Shown: positions 50,489 to 58,580 of the stretch, one piece after another
Layout: each line of letters starts with the position of its first letter
Position numbering within the stretch: the stretch's first letter is position 1
Source: JSC-12 sp033764965
GTDB lineage: Bacteria; Cyanobacteriota; Cyanobacteriia; Leptolyngbyales; Leptolyngbyaceae
Assembly: GCA_033764965.1 (NCBI GenBank)
Contig: JANRIN010000301.1
Span: 1 to 64,000, forward strand
Length of the DNA stretch: 64,000 nt
Direction: 5' to 3'
Notes under the pieces: model-generated
Seen by the model: only the letters and a program-made list of their open reading frames with translations
The model's database searches: none
What the model was told of the DNA's origin: nothing
Made by a program: the position numbers and the translations under genes

Positions 50489-51103
50489 ATGGCGGCAGTA
50501 ACAACTAAGCGACCGAAAGCTTCAGCAGTGAAACAAGCTTCAATCAAAGATACAAATGCTTTTCTGCAATCCTTACCTGAAAAACCCAAAGAAGACTTGT
50601 CCTTGAGGGAAGCGGTTGAGCAAATGCGTGATTCTGTGCGGGGAGCCTTAGCAAAGGGCTACACCTATCAAGAATTAGCTGCAATGCTCACAGAAAAAGG
50701 AATCAGAATCAGTGCGTTTACGCTGAAAAACTATGTTCCTTCTGGTCGCCGACGCAGCACAAAAGAACAGGTAGACAAAGTTGCACCTAAGCGGGGGCGG
50801 AAGTCGAAAGCAGAGGTTGGAGAGATTGCAGTAGCTTCCTTGGAGGCATCGAAAGAACCCTCTGGAACTCATTCAAAAAATGGCACAGCACCCGTTGCAG
50901 CATCTAAGGAGAAGGCTCCTAAAGCACCAGCAAAAGCTCCGCGCGGTAGAGGTAAGGCAACCACAGCAGCCAAGGCTAAAAGTGGAAGTGAAGCAGAGGC
51001 AACAGTAAAACAGCCTGCAACCAGACGAAGACGTTCCACCACGGTGGCTACGGCTGACAGCAAGCCCACCACGACTAGAGGGCGTAAAAAGGCAGGAGCT
51101 TGA
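50489..51103 (+). CDS. Histone H1-like / AT-hook protein
   Basis: 204 aa. N-terminal domain (about 25-90) is helical with 'GYTYQELAAMLTEKGIRISAFTLKNYVP' (given in part), an HTH-like unit shared with small cyanobacterial DNA-binding proteins. From about residue 92 the chain is a Lys/Ala/Pro/Thr-rich tail with RGRK-type AT-hooks (KRGRKS, PRGRGK, TRGRKK). Such a tail resembles eukaryotic histone H1 and some bacterial nucleoid proteins. Likely a nucleoid-associated protein; the DNA target is unknown. ATG at 50489 with gatgataa before it, no strong ribosome site. Confidence 0.78.
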   Translation: MAAVTTKRPKASAVKQASIKDTNAFLQSLPEKPKEDLSLREAVEQMRDSVRGALAKGYTYQELAAMLTEKGIRISAFTLKNYVPSGRRRSTKEQVDKVAPKRGRKSKAEVGEIAVASLEASKEPSGTHSKNGTAPVAASKEKAPKAPAKAPRGRGKATTAAKAKSGSEAEATVKQPATRRRRSTTVATADSKPTTTRGRKKAGA

Positions 51104-51166
51104 TAGTCTGCGATGACTGGCACTCATCAAGAATCCGTTATGCTAAATCAAGCTACGTTGAACCTG

Positions 51167-51233
51167 GCGAAAGCGTAGTAAGTTATCTCGCTTCTGTAAC
51201 CTGAGACTCGCAAGGTTATTTGTTACGCTTCGC
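51167..51233. terminator. Convergent stem-loop region between the H1-like gene and ffh
   Basis: Outer arms gcgaaagcgtagtaa (51167-51181) and ttgttacgcttcgc (51220-51233), inner hairpin TAACCT (51197-51202) with AGGTTA (51213-51218). Ffh's stop is at 51257. The arrangement may stop transcripts from both sides; no clean T run. Confidence 0.5.
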
Positions 51234-51256
51234 TGATGATCTGGCTAACGTGCTGC

Positions 51257-52708
51257 CTACAGGGTGCCAAATCCTTTTTTCTTCTTCTCTTTCTTCTTTT
51301 TCTTGGGGGTTCCTCCGGGTTGACCACGCCATCCGGGTTGTGCGCCGCCATAGGGGTTACCCATTGGGTTCATACCACCCGCTCCTGCCATTCCGGGCAT
51401 CCCGGGAAATTGTCCCTTGCCCATCATTTGCATCATGTTTCGCATCTTTTGGAACTTGTTGACCAGATCACTAACGTCTGCCTCGCTAAAGCCAGATCCA
51501 CGCGCGATGCGGCGACGGCGACTGGGAGAACTTGCCAACAAATCAGGATTCTTCCGTTCTTCGATCGTCATGGAATTAATCATAGATTCAGCTTTCTTCA
51601 ACTCAGATTCACCCTTCTCCAGTTGATCGCCGCTGATTTTGTTCATCCCCGGAATTAGCTTCATGATGCCGCCGAGGGAACCCATTGTTTTGAGCAGGCG
51701 GGTTTGCTTCAGGAAGTCTGTGAAGTCGAATTTAGCAGTGAGAATTTTCTCCTGCATCTTTTCAGCTTCGGCGAAGTCCACTTCTTCCCGCGCTTTTTCC
51801 ACCAGAGTCAGCACGTCTCCCATGCCTAAAATGCGGGATGCCATGCGATCGGGATAGAAAGGTTGTAGCGCTTCGACTTTTTCACCCGTTCCAATAAATT
51901 TAATGGGCTGTCCTGAGATTTGCCGAACCGACAATGCCGCACCGCCACGGGTGTCTCCGTCCATCTTGGTCAGAATTGCGCCTGTAATACCGATCTGTTC
52001 ATGGAATGTGCGCGTCAGGTTTGCGGCTTCTTGCCCCGTCATGGCATCCACCACCAGCAGCACTTCGTGGGGTTGAACGGTTTGCTTAATCTGTGCCAGT
52101 TCTGCCATCATGTCCTGGTCGATTTGTAACCGACCCGCCGTGTCAATAATGACGGTGTTAATTCCTTCGGCTTTGGCTTGCTCTACACCCTGACGGGCAA
52201 TTTCAACCGGATTGGCATCTTTGCCTAATTCAAAAACAGGAACATCAATTTGCTTGCCTAGAGTGATTAATTGATCGATCGCCGCTGGGCGATAGACATC
52301 CGTTGCCACAAGTAAGGTGGTGCGGTTTTCTTTTCGCAGGTGCAGCGCCAATTTTGCCGTTGCGGTTGTTTTCCCGGTTCCCTGCAAGCCCGCCATCAGG
52401 ACGATCGTCGGAGCTGGCTCCACTTCAGCCAGAGGCGCATTCGTCTCTCCCATCACCTGAAGCAGTTCGTTATAAACAATTTCGATGAATTGTTGATCTG
52501 GACGAACGCCTTTGATCACCTCAGCGCCCTGTGCCCTGGTTTCAACTTCTGCCACAAAGTCTTTAACAACCTGGAGATTGACATCTGCCTCCAACAAGGC
52601 ACGGCGGACTTCTCGCACGGCTTCTTTGACGTTGGATTCGGAGATTTTGTCCTGACCTCGCAGGGTTTTCCAGGCAGACTCTAGACGATCGGAAAGCGCT
52701 TCAAACAT
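51257..52708 (-). CDS. ffh: Signal recognition particle protein Ffh (SRP54)
   Basis: 483 aa. GTPase that, with SRP RNA, binds signal peptides of nascent membrane proteins and delivers them to FtsY. N-terminal four-helix bundle; G domain with 'GLQGTGKTTATAKLA', 'DTAGRLQIDQDMMAEL' and 'TKMDGDTRGGAALS'; Met-rich M domain (about 310-430) and a Lys-rich tail 'TPKKKKKEKKKKGFG'. Full length. I looked for an SRP RNA next to it and saw none. Confidence 0.97.
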   Translation of the reverse strand: MFEALSDRLESAWKTLRGQDKISESNVKEAVREVRRALLEADVNLQVVKDFVAEVETRAQGAEVIKGVRPDQQFIEIVYNELLQVMGETNAPLAEVEPAPTIVLMAGLQGTGKTTATAKLALHLRKENRTTLLVATDVYRPAAIDQLITLGKQIDVPVFELGKDANPVEIARQGVEQAKAEGINTVIIDTAGRLQIDQDMMAELAQIKQTVQPHEVLLVVDAMTGQEAANLTRTFHEQIGITGAILTKMDGDTRGGAALSVRQISGQPIKFIGTGEKVEALQPFYPDRMASRILGMGDVLTLVEKAREEVDFAEAEKMQEKILTAKFDFTDFLKQTRLLKTMGSLGGIMKLIPGMNKISGDQLEKGESELKKAESMINSMTIEERKNPDLLASSPSRRRRIARGSGFSEADVSDLVNKFQKMRNMMQMMGKGQFPGMPGMAGAGGMNPMGNPYGGAQPGWRGQPGGTPKKKKKEKKKKGFGTL

Positions 52709-52948
52709 AGTAGGTAAAGTTCGGTAGGGGATGGGGTTGCAACCTTGGCTGGTTCAACAGATAGTAACTTACAAGTTTACAATCACTTTCCTCCTAGATT
52801 AACGTGTTGCAAGGTGTGACAGGGCGAAGCAAGTTTAACCCCCACTTTTGAGTGATTTTCCTTGATTTGTCCGAATCCCGCAGCGTCCCGAATGTTTTCA
52901 TTCATGACTTGACGTTGATTTCATTTATTTGAAGAGGAACAATAAGTC

Positions 52949-55348
52949 ATGGGTGTCACTCTACAAAAGCAAATCTGTTCCGGCGATCGTCAACTTCTTA
53001 CAGCTCCTCCTGCAATGAATAGCCATCAATCTGCTCTGTTCTCGGAGATCAAAGATTCGCTAAACAATATGCCTGATCAACGGAAGGCAGAGGAGTTCGA
53101 TTGGTTGCAGATGCAAGCATCGCTCCAAACGCTGCAAGCCCAGCTACCAGACTCTCCCGAACTGCACCAACTGCAAGCATGGATTGACCACCTAGCCTGG
53201 TTCTCAACTTTTCATCAAACCAGCCAGTTATTGATTGCGGTGATCGATCCCCTGAGTTTAACCTTGCAATATGCCAACGAATACTGCTGTCAATTGCTGA
53301 ACATTGCATCGGTTGCCAACGCCTCACCAGACGCGCCCACACCTTATTTGAGACCCCTCTTAAAACAGCTTCTTTCAGAAAACGATTACGCTGCGGTGTT
53401 GCAACTCTACCGCCGCCATCTATTCCATTTTCTGCTGCAACAGCTATATCAGGTTGATCCCAGTAGTTGCCGTTTGTTGGAAACACCCGCAATGGTTGCA
53501 CTACCCAGTCCCCACCACACAGAACCTCGATATGTGGAATTTTGGCTACGCTCTCAAGATCTGCACATTACGCGCCTCAATCTTGAGGTGGACGAGTTTG
53601 CAGAATTGAATCTGCCTGACCTCTCGCCGGAACAGTGGGCGATGAAATTAGCAGACCCAGAGCAGCTAGGTGAACTAGAGCAGCGCTTTTGTTTATCGAA
53701 TTATCGGGTTGAGGGGCGGTTACTGCTGGAAGGATTAGATGTAACCGTGCGAGAAACGATCCACCGCATCACGCAATTGCTCATCGATCGCGACTCAATT
53801 TTGCACGCTCACAAATTTCGGCAAGTCAACCGCCAGTTGAGATCGCTGTTTCGCACCGATCTCACCATTATTCTCACGGTCGAAAAAGATCAAATTCGGT
53901 TATTCATGGGTAGCGTGAAGCACGACATCGACACAACCACTTACCCCCTGGCAATGATCGAAGGTTCCCATGTGATGCGGGCGCTGAATTCAAACCAGGT
54001 GCTGGCAATCCGGGATCTCGCCCTCGACACTCGCACGGATATAGGCAGACAACTGCTGCAAAAAGGGGTGCGATCGCTGCTGCTGATTCCATTGATTACT
54101 CAACCCCTCTCCCGCCGTCATGAAGCCACACCGCAATCTCAAATAGTGGGCTTAGTTGGATTGATGAGCGATCGACCAAATCACTTTGATGGGTTGGATT
54201 GTGCCCATGCCAAGCAATTGATCCCCGCCTTCACTCGCGCCTTGACTTCTGCTCAACGCCAACTGGTGCAACAGCGTTTTATTACCAATATTCACCCCGC
54301 TGTTGAATGGCGGTTTTTGCAAGAAGCTGAACGCCGTAGTTTAGGGTTGCCAGCGGAACCGATCGTCTTTAATCAGGTCTATCCTTTATACGGAATTTCT
54401 GATATTCGTGGTTCATCCGAAGCTCGTAACATTGCCATTCAGTCGGATTTGCTGGCTCAGTTGCGGCTAGGTTTAGCGGTGGTGCAAGCGGTGTGCCAAG
54501 CCGAGTCAGGCGCTCTAGCTCAACAGCTACAACTGGATTTACTGGAGCGAATGCAGCGATTAGAAGAAAAAATCACTGTGGATGCGGAAGTGACAGAACT
54601 TCGCTATCTGAACAACCATTTGGAAGCTTATTTTGACTACTTTTCTCAATGTGGCGAGGCAGCGATCGCGGCAATCCAAGCCTACCGAGATGCCTGCAAT
54701 AACGAGCATGACTGTGTATACACTGCCCGTGCCGAGTATGACCAGGCGATCGGACAAATCAACGCCCTCCTGCGAGAAACCTGGGAACGCTGGCAACAAC
54801 GGATGCAACAAATCACGCCCCACTACTGCGACATTGAAACGACGGATGGAATTGACCACATGATCTACGCGGGACAATCCATCGATCCCAAATTTGGTAA
54901 ATTTCAGCTTCGCAGTTTGCGCTACGAGCAACTTCGTGCGTTGTGTGACTGTGCGCGGATGGCGTTTCGGGTGCAGGCAGAAACTCAAAGCAAACTGCAA
55001 GTCACTCACTTACTACTGGTGCAAGATTCCACAGTGGACATCTTCCACGACGAAACCACCGAAAAACTGTTTGATGTGCGCGGCACTCGCGATACCCGGT
55101 ACGAAATTGTGAAAAAGCGGATTGATAAAGCGATCGATGAGCAAACTCAAACCCGTATTACCCAACCGGGAATGATAACGCTAGTATACTCAACCTCTGA
55201 GGAGCTAGAAGAATATCAGCAATATCTGCATTACCTGATGCGAGAAAACCTGATTGGTGATGAAGTTACCCACGGCACTGTTGAGCCTCTCCAGGGCGTA
55301 ACAGGACTCAAGTTTGTTCGAGTTCAAGTATTGCCGGAGACAACCTAA
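52949..55348 (+). CDS. Large PAS-like/GAF sensor protein of unknown output
   Basis: 799 aa, soluble. Residues about 85-200 look PAS-like ('LLIAVIDPLSLTLQYANEYCCQLLNI'). About 290-440 form a GAF domain ('FRTDLTIILTVEKDQIRLFMG', 'KGVRSLLLIPLI', 'VGLVGLMSDRPNHFDGLDCAH'). Then comes a conserved segment 'EWRFLQEAERRSLGLP...IVFNQVYPLYGISDIRGSSEARN', long helices (about 545-600), and a C-terminal region with 'HLLLVQDSTVDIFHDETTEKLFDV'. There is no kinase, cyclase or HD domain. I recall similar GAF proteins in Bacteroidetes and cyanobacteria with no known function. ATG at 52949 with gaagagg upstream. Confidence 0.8.
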   Translation: MGVTLQKQICSGDRQLLTAPPAMNSHQSALFSEIKDSLNNMPDQRKAEEFDWLQMQASLQTLQAQLPDSPELHQLQAWIDHLAWFSTFHQTSQLLIAVIDPLSLTLQYANEYCCQLLNIASVANASPDAPTPYLRPLLKQLLSENDYAAVLQLYRRHLFHFLLQQLYQVDPSSCRLLETPAMVALPSPHHTEPRYVEFWLRSQDLHITRLNLEVDEFAELNLPDLSPEQWAMKLADPEQLGELEQRFCLSNYRVEGRLLLEGLDVTVRETIHRITQLLIDRDSILHAHKFRQVNRQLRSLFRTDLTIILTVEKDQIRLFMGSVKHDIDTTTYPLAMIEGSHVMRALNSNQVLAIRDLALDTRTDIGRQLLQKGVRSLLLIPLITQPLSRRHEATPQSQIVGLVGLMSDRPNHFDGLDCAHAKQLIPAFTRALTSAQRQLVQQRFITNIHPAVEWRFLQEAERRSLGLPAEPIVFNQVYPLYGISDIRGSSEARNIAIQSDLLAQLRLGLAVVQAVCQAESGALAQQLQLDLLERMQRLEEKITVDAEVTELRYLNNHLEAYFDYFSQCGEAAIAAIQAYRDACNNEHDCVYTARAEYDQAIGQINALLRETWERWQQRMQQITPHYCDIETTDGIDHMIYAGQSIDPKFGKFQLRSLRYEQLRALCDCARMAFRVQAETQSKLQVTHLLLVQDSTVDIFHDETTEKLFDVRGTRDTRYEIVKKRIDKAIDEQTQTRITQPGMITLVYSTSEELEEYQQYLHYLMRENLIGDEVTHGTVEPLQGVTGLKFVRVQVLPETT

Positions 55349-55357
55349 CAGTTTCAG

Positions 55358-55395
55358 TGGTTGTAGGGAAGACACGGACAGCTTCCCTACAACCA
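55358..55395. terminator. Perfect 14-bp stem between GAF gene and hli
   Basis: tggttgtagggaag (55358-55371) pairs perfectly with cttccctacaacca (55382-55395), with a 10-nt loop. It sits in the 54-bp convergent gap between the GAF protein stop (55348) and the hli stop (55403). No T run, but symmetrical for use in both directions. Confidence 0.65.
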
Positions 55396-55402
55396 TCAAT
55401 CG

Positions 55403-55573
55403 TTAACCCAAGCCCAACCAGGACAGTAATCCTTGCCCAGTGGCATACTCGATCGCCAGAGCCAAAGCAAAGCCAATCATTGCTGCACGACCGTTGAGAC
55501 GTTCAGCATATTCATTAAAGCCAAACTTTGGCTCAGACACTTTGGGTGAAACAGTGGGCTGCTGTTGAGTCAT
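55403..55573 (-). CDS. hli: High-light-inducible protein (HliP, chlorophyll a/b-binding-like)
   Basis: 56 aa. Single-helix relative of light-harvesting proteins with the signature 'FNEYAERLNGRAAMIGFALALAIEY' (given in part: ERLNGRAAMIGF), where E-x-x-N-G-R-x-A-M binds chlorophyll, and a terminal 'GLLSWLGLG'. Hlips bind chlorophyll and carotenoid, quench excess energy and help early photosystem II assembly. ATG at 55573 fits the family length; the frame upstream has no homology. A candidate RpaB-type HLR1 site is noted about 100 bp upstream. Confidence 0.95.
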   Translation of the reverse strand: MTQQQPTVSPKVSEPKFGFNEYAERLNGRAAMIGFALALAIEYATGQGLLSWLGLG

Positions 55574-55947
55574 ACCTTTTACCTCATTGATGCAAACGCT
55601 TTGCTGAAAAGAAGAAGAACGTAAACGCGACCAGTCCAACACGACCCCTGAGCATTTGCCGCAAAATATTCGTTACATTTCTTCATCTTGTTCACTATTG
55701 TAGAAACAAATCGAGTCTCGTCAATCATTTAGCTCAACGGAAACCCGTATTAATCGGTACGGGCACCTTGACCCAAATTCACTCCTGCGATTGCTCTCAT
55801 GCCGATTCAGACGCGGTAGATTAATAGAGGAATCCCAATTTATAACTCTTAACAAAAGGGTAAGGATTCCTGAACACCTCACTCAAGCTTGTAGAGTAGA
55901 AGCTACATTACAAAGCTTGAGTAAAACGTCTGGGTAGGCACTGTCTT
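55574..55947. other. Divergent intergenic region between hli and DUF1517
   Basis: 374 bp. Holds the possible HLR1 site (55672) and a CCCGTAttaatcggTACGGG palindrome (55745-55764). AT-rich right end is a likely DUF1517 promoter. No gene seen. Confidence 0.4.
55672..55689. promoter_or_regulatory. Possible HLR1 (RpaB) site upstream of hli
   Basis: GTTACATT-tc-TTCATCTT. The first half fits the HLR1 unit (G/T)TTACA(T/A)(T/A) exactly; the second half matches 5 of 8. It lies about 100 bp upstream of the hli start, on the plus strand. HLR1 sites are known before hli genes, but the half-fit makes this weak. Confidence 0.25.
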
Positions 55948-56925
55948 ATGTATAAAACGCTGATTTCACATCTCAAGTCATGGCTAAAGCCGCTACTTGC
56001 TCTAGCCTTAGTCCTTACATTAACTCTGGGTCATGCCAACGATGCTCTAGCTGCGAGTGCTGGGGGGGGGCGAATTGGGGGTGGGTCTTTCCGCGCTCCG
56101 ATGCCCAGCCGCACTTACACTGCACCCCGCACCTACGCGCCTCCCGGCGGTGGCTACTACCCAGGTGGGGGTGGGATTGGGATGCCGTTTGTGTTCCCTC
56201 CGTTCTTTTTCTGGGGTGGCGGCGGCAGTTTGCTGACGCTCCTAGTCTTCTTTGCGGTTGCCAGTTTTCTAGTGCAAACTTTTCGTCGCACTCGGAACGA
56301 TGACAGCCTGGGTTATGACTCCGTCAGCAACCCCACCATTAGCGTATCCCGCTTGCAGGTTGGCTTACTGGCAAATGCACGAGAGCTGCAAGCAGATCTC
56401 AACAAGTTGGCAATGTCAGCAAACACTGGCTCCTCTGCAGGATTAGCTCAAGTTTTGCAAGAAACAACCCTGGCATTGTTGCGCCATCCTGAATATTGGA
56501 CTCACGCCAACGCCAATGTTCAACAGGCTCGTTTGGCAAGTGCAGAGGCAGAGTTCAATCGTCTGGTGCTGGCAGAACGCAGCAAGTTTAGTCGGGAAAC
56601 TCTTTCTAACGTCAATAATCAGTTGCGCCAAGCTCCGATCGATGCGGTTTTGGTCGGCAATGAGGATGGTGGCGCTCTAACGACTCAACCTTTGGCGGAT
56701 CCAGGCGAGTACATCGTAGTGAGTCTGCTGGTTGGTAGCCAGGGTGCTTTGAAACTGCCAGCCATCAATTCCTCAGAGGATTTACGTCAGGCACTAGGCA
56801 TCTTGGGTGGCATCTCCAGCGATCGCCTGTTAGCCCTGGAAATTCTCTGGACACCCCAAGCAGAAGGAGATGTTCTAACGCGCGATGATCTTGTGGTTGA
56901 GTATCCTCACCTGAAGCTGATCTAG
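55948..56925 (+). CDS. DUF1517 membrane protein
   Basis: 325 aa. Signal-like N-terminal helix (about 12-36), a Gly/Pro/Tyr-rich stretch (about 40-80, 'GGGRIGGGSFRAP', 'GGGYYPGGGG'), a second helix (about 88-113), and a soluble C-terminal domain with 'ISVSRLQVGLLANARELQADL' and 'EYIVVSLLVGSQG'. This is DUF1517, found in cyanobacteria and plastids (plant homologues are chloroplast proteins). Probably in thylakoid or plasma membrane. Function unknown. A strong terminator follows. Confidence 0.9.
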   Translation: MYKTLISHLKSWLKPLLALALVLTLTLGHANDALAASAGGGRIGGGSFRAPMPSRTYTAPRTYAPPGGGYYPGGGGIGMPFVFPPFFFWGGGGSLLTLLVFFAVASFLVQTFRRTRNDDSLGYDSVSNPTISVSRLQVGLLANARELQADLNKLAMSANTGSSAGLAQVLQETTLALLRHPEYWTHANANVQQARLASAEAEFNRLVLAERSKFSRETLSNVNNQLRQAPIDAVLVGNEDGGALTTQPLADPGEYIVVSLLVGSQGALKLPAINSSEDLRQALGILGGISSDRLLALEILWTPQAEGDVLTRDDLVVEYPHLKLI

Positions 56926-56953
56926 CTCTTTGCCTGAATTTAAGGCTTTCCAG

Positions 56954-56983
56954 AAAAGAGGTCGCGATCGTGACCTCTTTTTT
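56954..56983 (+). terminator. Rho-independent terminator of DUF1517
   Basis: aaaagaggtc (56954-56963) pairs with gacctctttt (56972-56981), loop gcgatcgt containing HIP1-like DNA, and a T run extends to 56983. It lies 29 bp after the stop. Confidence 0.9.
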
Positions 56984-57038
56984 ACGTCACAGCATTCTGG
57001 ACATTAGGGCAAAACTTGACACAATCTTTATCGATCGC

Positions 57039-57075
57039 AACACAGCCTCAATTCAATTTGAACTGAGGCTGTGTT
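57039..57075. repeat. Strong hairpin upstream of the GT2 gene
   Basis: aacacagcctcaattca (57039-57055) pairs with tgaactgaggctgtgtt (57059-57075) over 17 positions with one mismatch and a 3-nt loop. It lies 55 bp before the glycosyltransferase start with no T run, so it is more likely a leader stem than a terminator. Confidence 0.6.
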
Positions 57076-57130
57076 GTACTAAAAGCGAGGGAACACTAAT
57101 CGAAGCATTCATCATATCTGGGAGGTGGGC

Positions 57131-58135
57131 TTGAGTCGTATTGGATTAGTCGCTATCGGGCGCAATGAGGGAGAGCGATTACGGCACTGCCTGGAATCGG
57201 TTGTGCGGCAAGTTGCTCAAGTTGTTTACGTTGACTCAGGTTCTACCGATCAAAGCGTGGCATTGGCGCGATCGCTCGGAGTAGAAGTTGTGGAGCTAGA
57301 TTTATCCATTCCTTTCACTGCCGCCCGTGCTCGCAATGCCGGATTTGCAAGACTTTTAGAACTCAATCCGCAACTGGAATACGTGCAGTTTGTGGATGGC
57401 GACTGCGAAGTAGTCTCAGGCTGGCTAGATCGGGCACAACAAGAACTGGATGCCAACTCTGATGCGGTGGTGGTGTGTGGGCGACGACGAGAGCGCTTTC
57501 CAGCAGCAACCATTTATAACCGCCTGTGTGACCTTGAATGGGATACTCCTGTCGGAGAAGCGAAAGCCTGCGGGGGTGATGCTCTGATGAGAATTTCTGC
57601 ATTTCAAGCCGTTGGCGGTTACAACCCGACGCTGATTGCGGGGGAAGAACCAGAACTATGTGTGCGATTGCGGCAAAATGGAGGCAAAATTTTCCGCATT
57701 GACGCAGAAATGACGTTGCACGATGCTCAAATGACTCGCTTCAGCCAATGGTGGAAGCGATCGGTACGGGCAGGTTATGCCTACGCAGAAGGCGCTTTTC
57801 TGCACGGCGCGCCTCCGGAGCAGCATTGGGTTAAGGAAACTCGTAGTATCCGGCTTTGGGGCATTGTTATCCCCGCTATTAGCTGGCTGGCTGCCTTGCC
57901 AACCCACGGCTTGAGTCTGTTACTGTTGGCGGGCTATCCCTTAATGACTTACCGAATTTATCAATACGCCTGCAAAATCGGGCGCGATCGCCAGGATGCC
58001 CGATTGTTTGCAGCCTCCTGTATGTTGGCAAAGTTCCCCCAGGCACAAGGGCAGATCCGCTTCTACTGGGGTCGGTTATTCAAGCAACCATCCCAACTGA
58101 TTGAATACAACATCCCCTCACCAACACCGTATTAA
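57131..58135 (+). CDS. Family 2 glycosyltransferase
   Basis: 334 aa. GT-A fold: 'IGRNEGERLRHCLESV' (10-25), 'VYVDSGSTDQS' (33-42), DxD site in 'FVDGDCEV' (89-94), 'GGDALMRISAFQAVGGYNP', and a C-terminal membrane-associated segment (about 240-275). Transfers a sugar from a nucleotide donor, probably to an exopolysaccharide or glycolipid. The start is taken as TTG 57131, because GGAGG (57121-57125) stands 5 bp before it; the GTG at 57125 overlaps the ribosome site. Confidence 0.85.
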   Translation: MSRIGLVAIGRNEGERLRHCLESVVRQVAQVVYVDSGSTDQSVALARSLGVEVVELDLSIPFTAARARNAGFARLLELNPQLEYVQFVDGDCEVVSGWLDRAQQELDANSDAVVVCGRRRERFPAATIYNRLCDLEWDTPVGEAKACGGDALMRISAFQAVGGYNPTLIAGEEPELCVRLRQNGGKIFRIDAEMTLHDAQMTRFSQWWKRSVRAGYAYAEGAFLHGAPPEQHWVKETRSIRLWGIVIPAISWLAALPTHGLSLLLLAGYPLMTYRIYQYACKIGRDRQDARLFAASCMLAKFPQAQGQIRFYWGRLFKQPSQLIEYNIPSPTPY

Positions 58136-58580
58136 CGATCGCAACCTCCTGAGGCAAAGATTTAATGGAAGTCGGCTTTCAATGAATCTTTTGTAAAATT
58201 CGTACTAAGTTCTTCGGAAATGCCTACGATGACTTCGAGTGTACTTATTGCATCAGGTGTGTCATTGTTGATACAAAATTTTGCTCTTCATGCAAGCAAA
58301 AAACTATTTAGGGATGACAATTAACTAATATCGAGAAGTTGTCATTCTGAGCGGTGAGCGAAGAATCGCAGAGATGCTTCACTTTGCTCCGCTTGTTCAG
58401 CATGACCAACTCCGGATGTTATTTATGTCACGACCGATAGCAAAATCGCTCAATTTTGATCATCTTGATTTGATCCACGAAGCAATCCGTCTGGAGTGCA
58501 CATTTTCAAAAATGCTTTGGGCACTATAGGCATAAGCGAAGAAAACCATTCCAGGCGAGTTATCCCAGAGATTGGAGAAC
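58136..58580. other. Intergenic region with a dispersed TCATTCTGAGCG repeat
   Basis: 445 bp before the fusion gene. It contains a 73-bp palindrome (58338-58410). No gene seen; the promoter of the fusion gene should be in the right half. Confidence 0.5.
58338..58410. repeat. Dispersed palindrome GTTGTCATTCTGAGCG...GTTCAGCATGACCAAC
   Basis: Ends gttgtcattctgagc (58338-58352) and gcttgttcagcatgaccaac (58391-58410) pair in large part. The 'TGTCATTCTGAGCG(G)AGCGAAGAATC' class is a dispersed repeat widespread in bacteria with many copies. Non-coding. Confidence 0.75.

Noticed and set aside
51104..51256. Possible SRP RNA next to ffh
   Set aside because: The conserved GGAAGGAAGCAGC loop of SRP RNA is not there; only stem-loops are seen.
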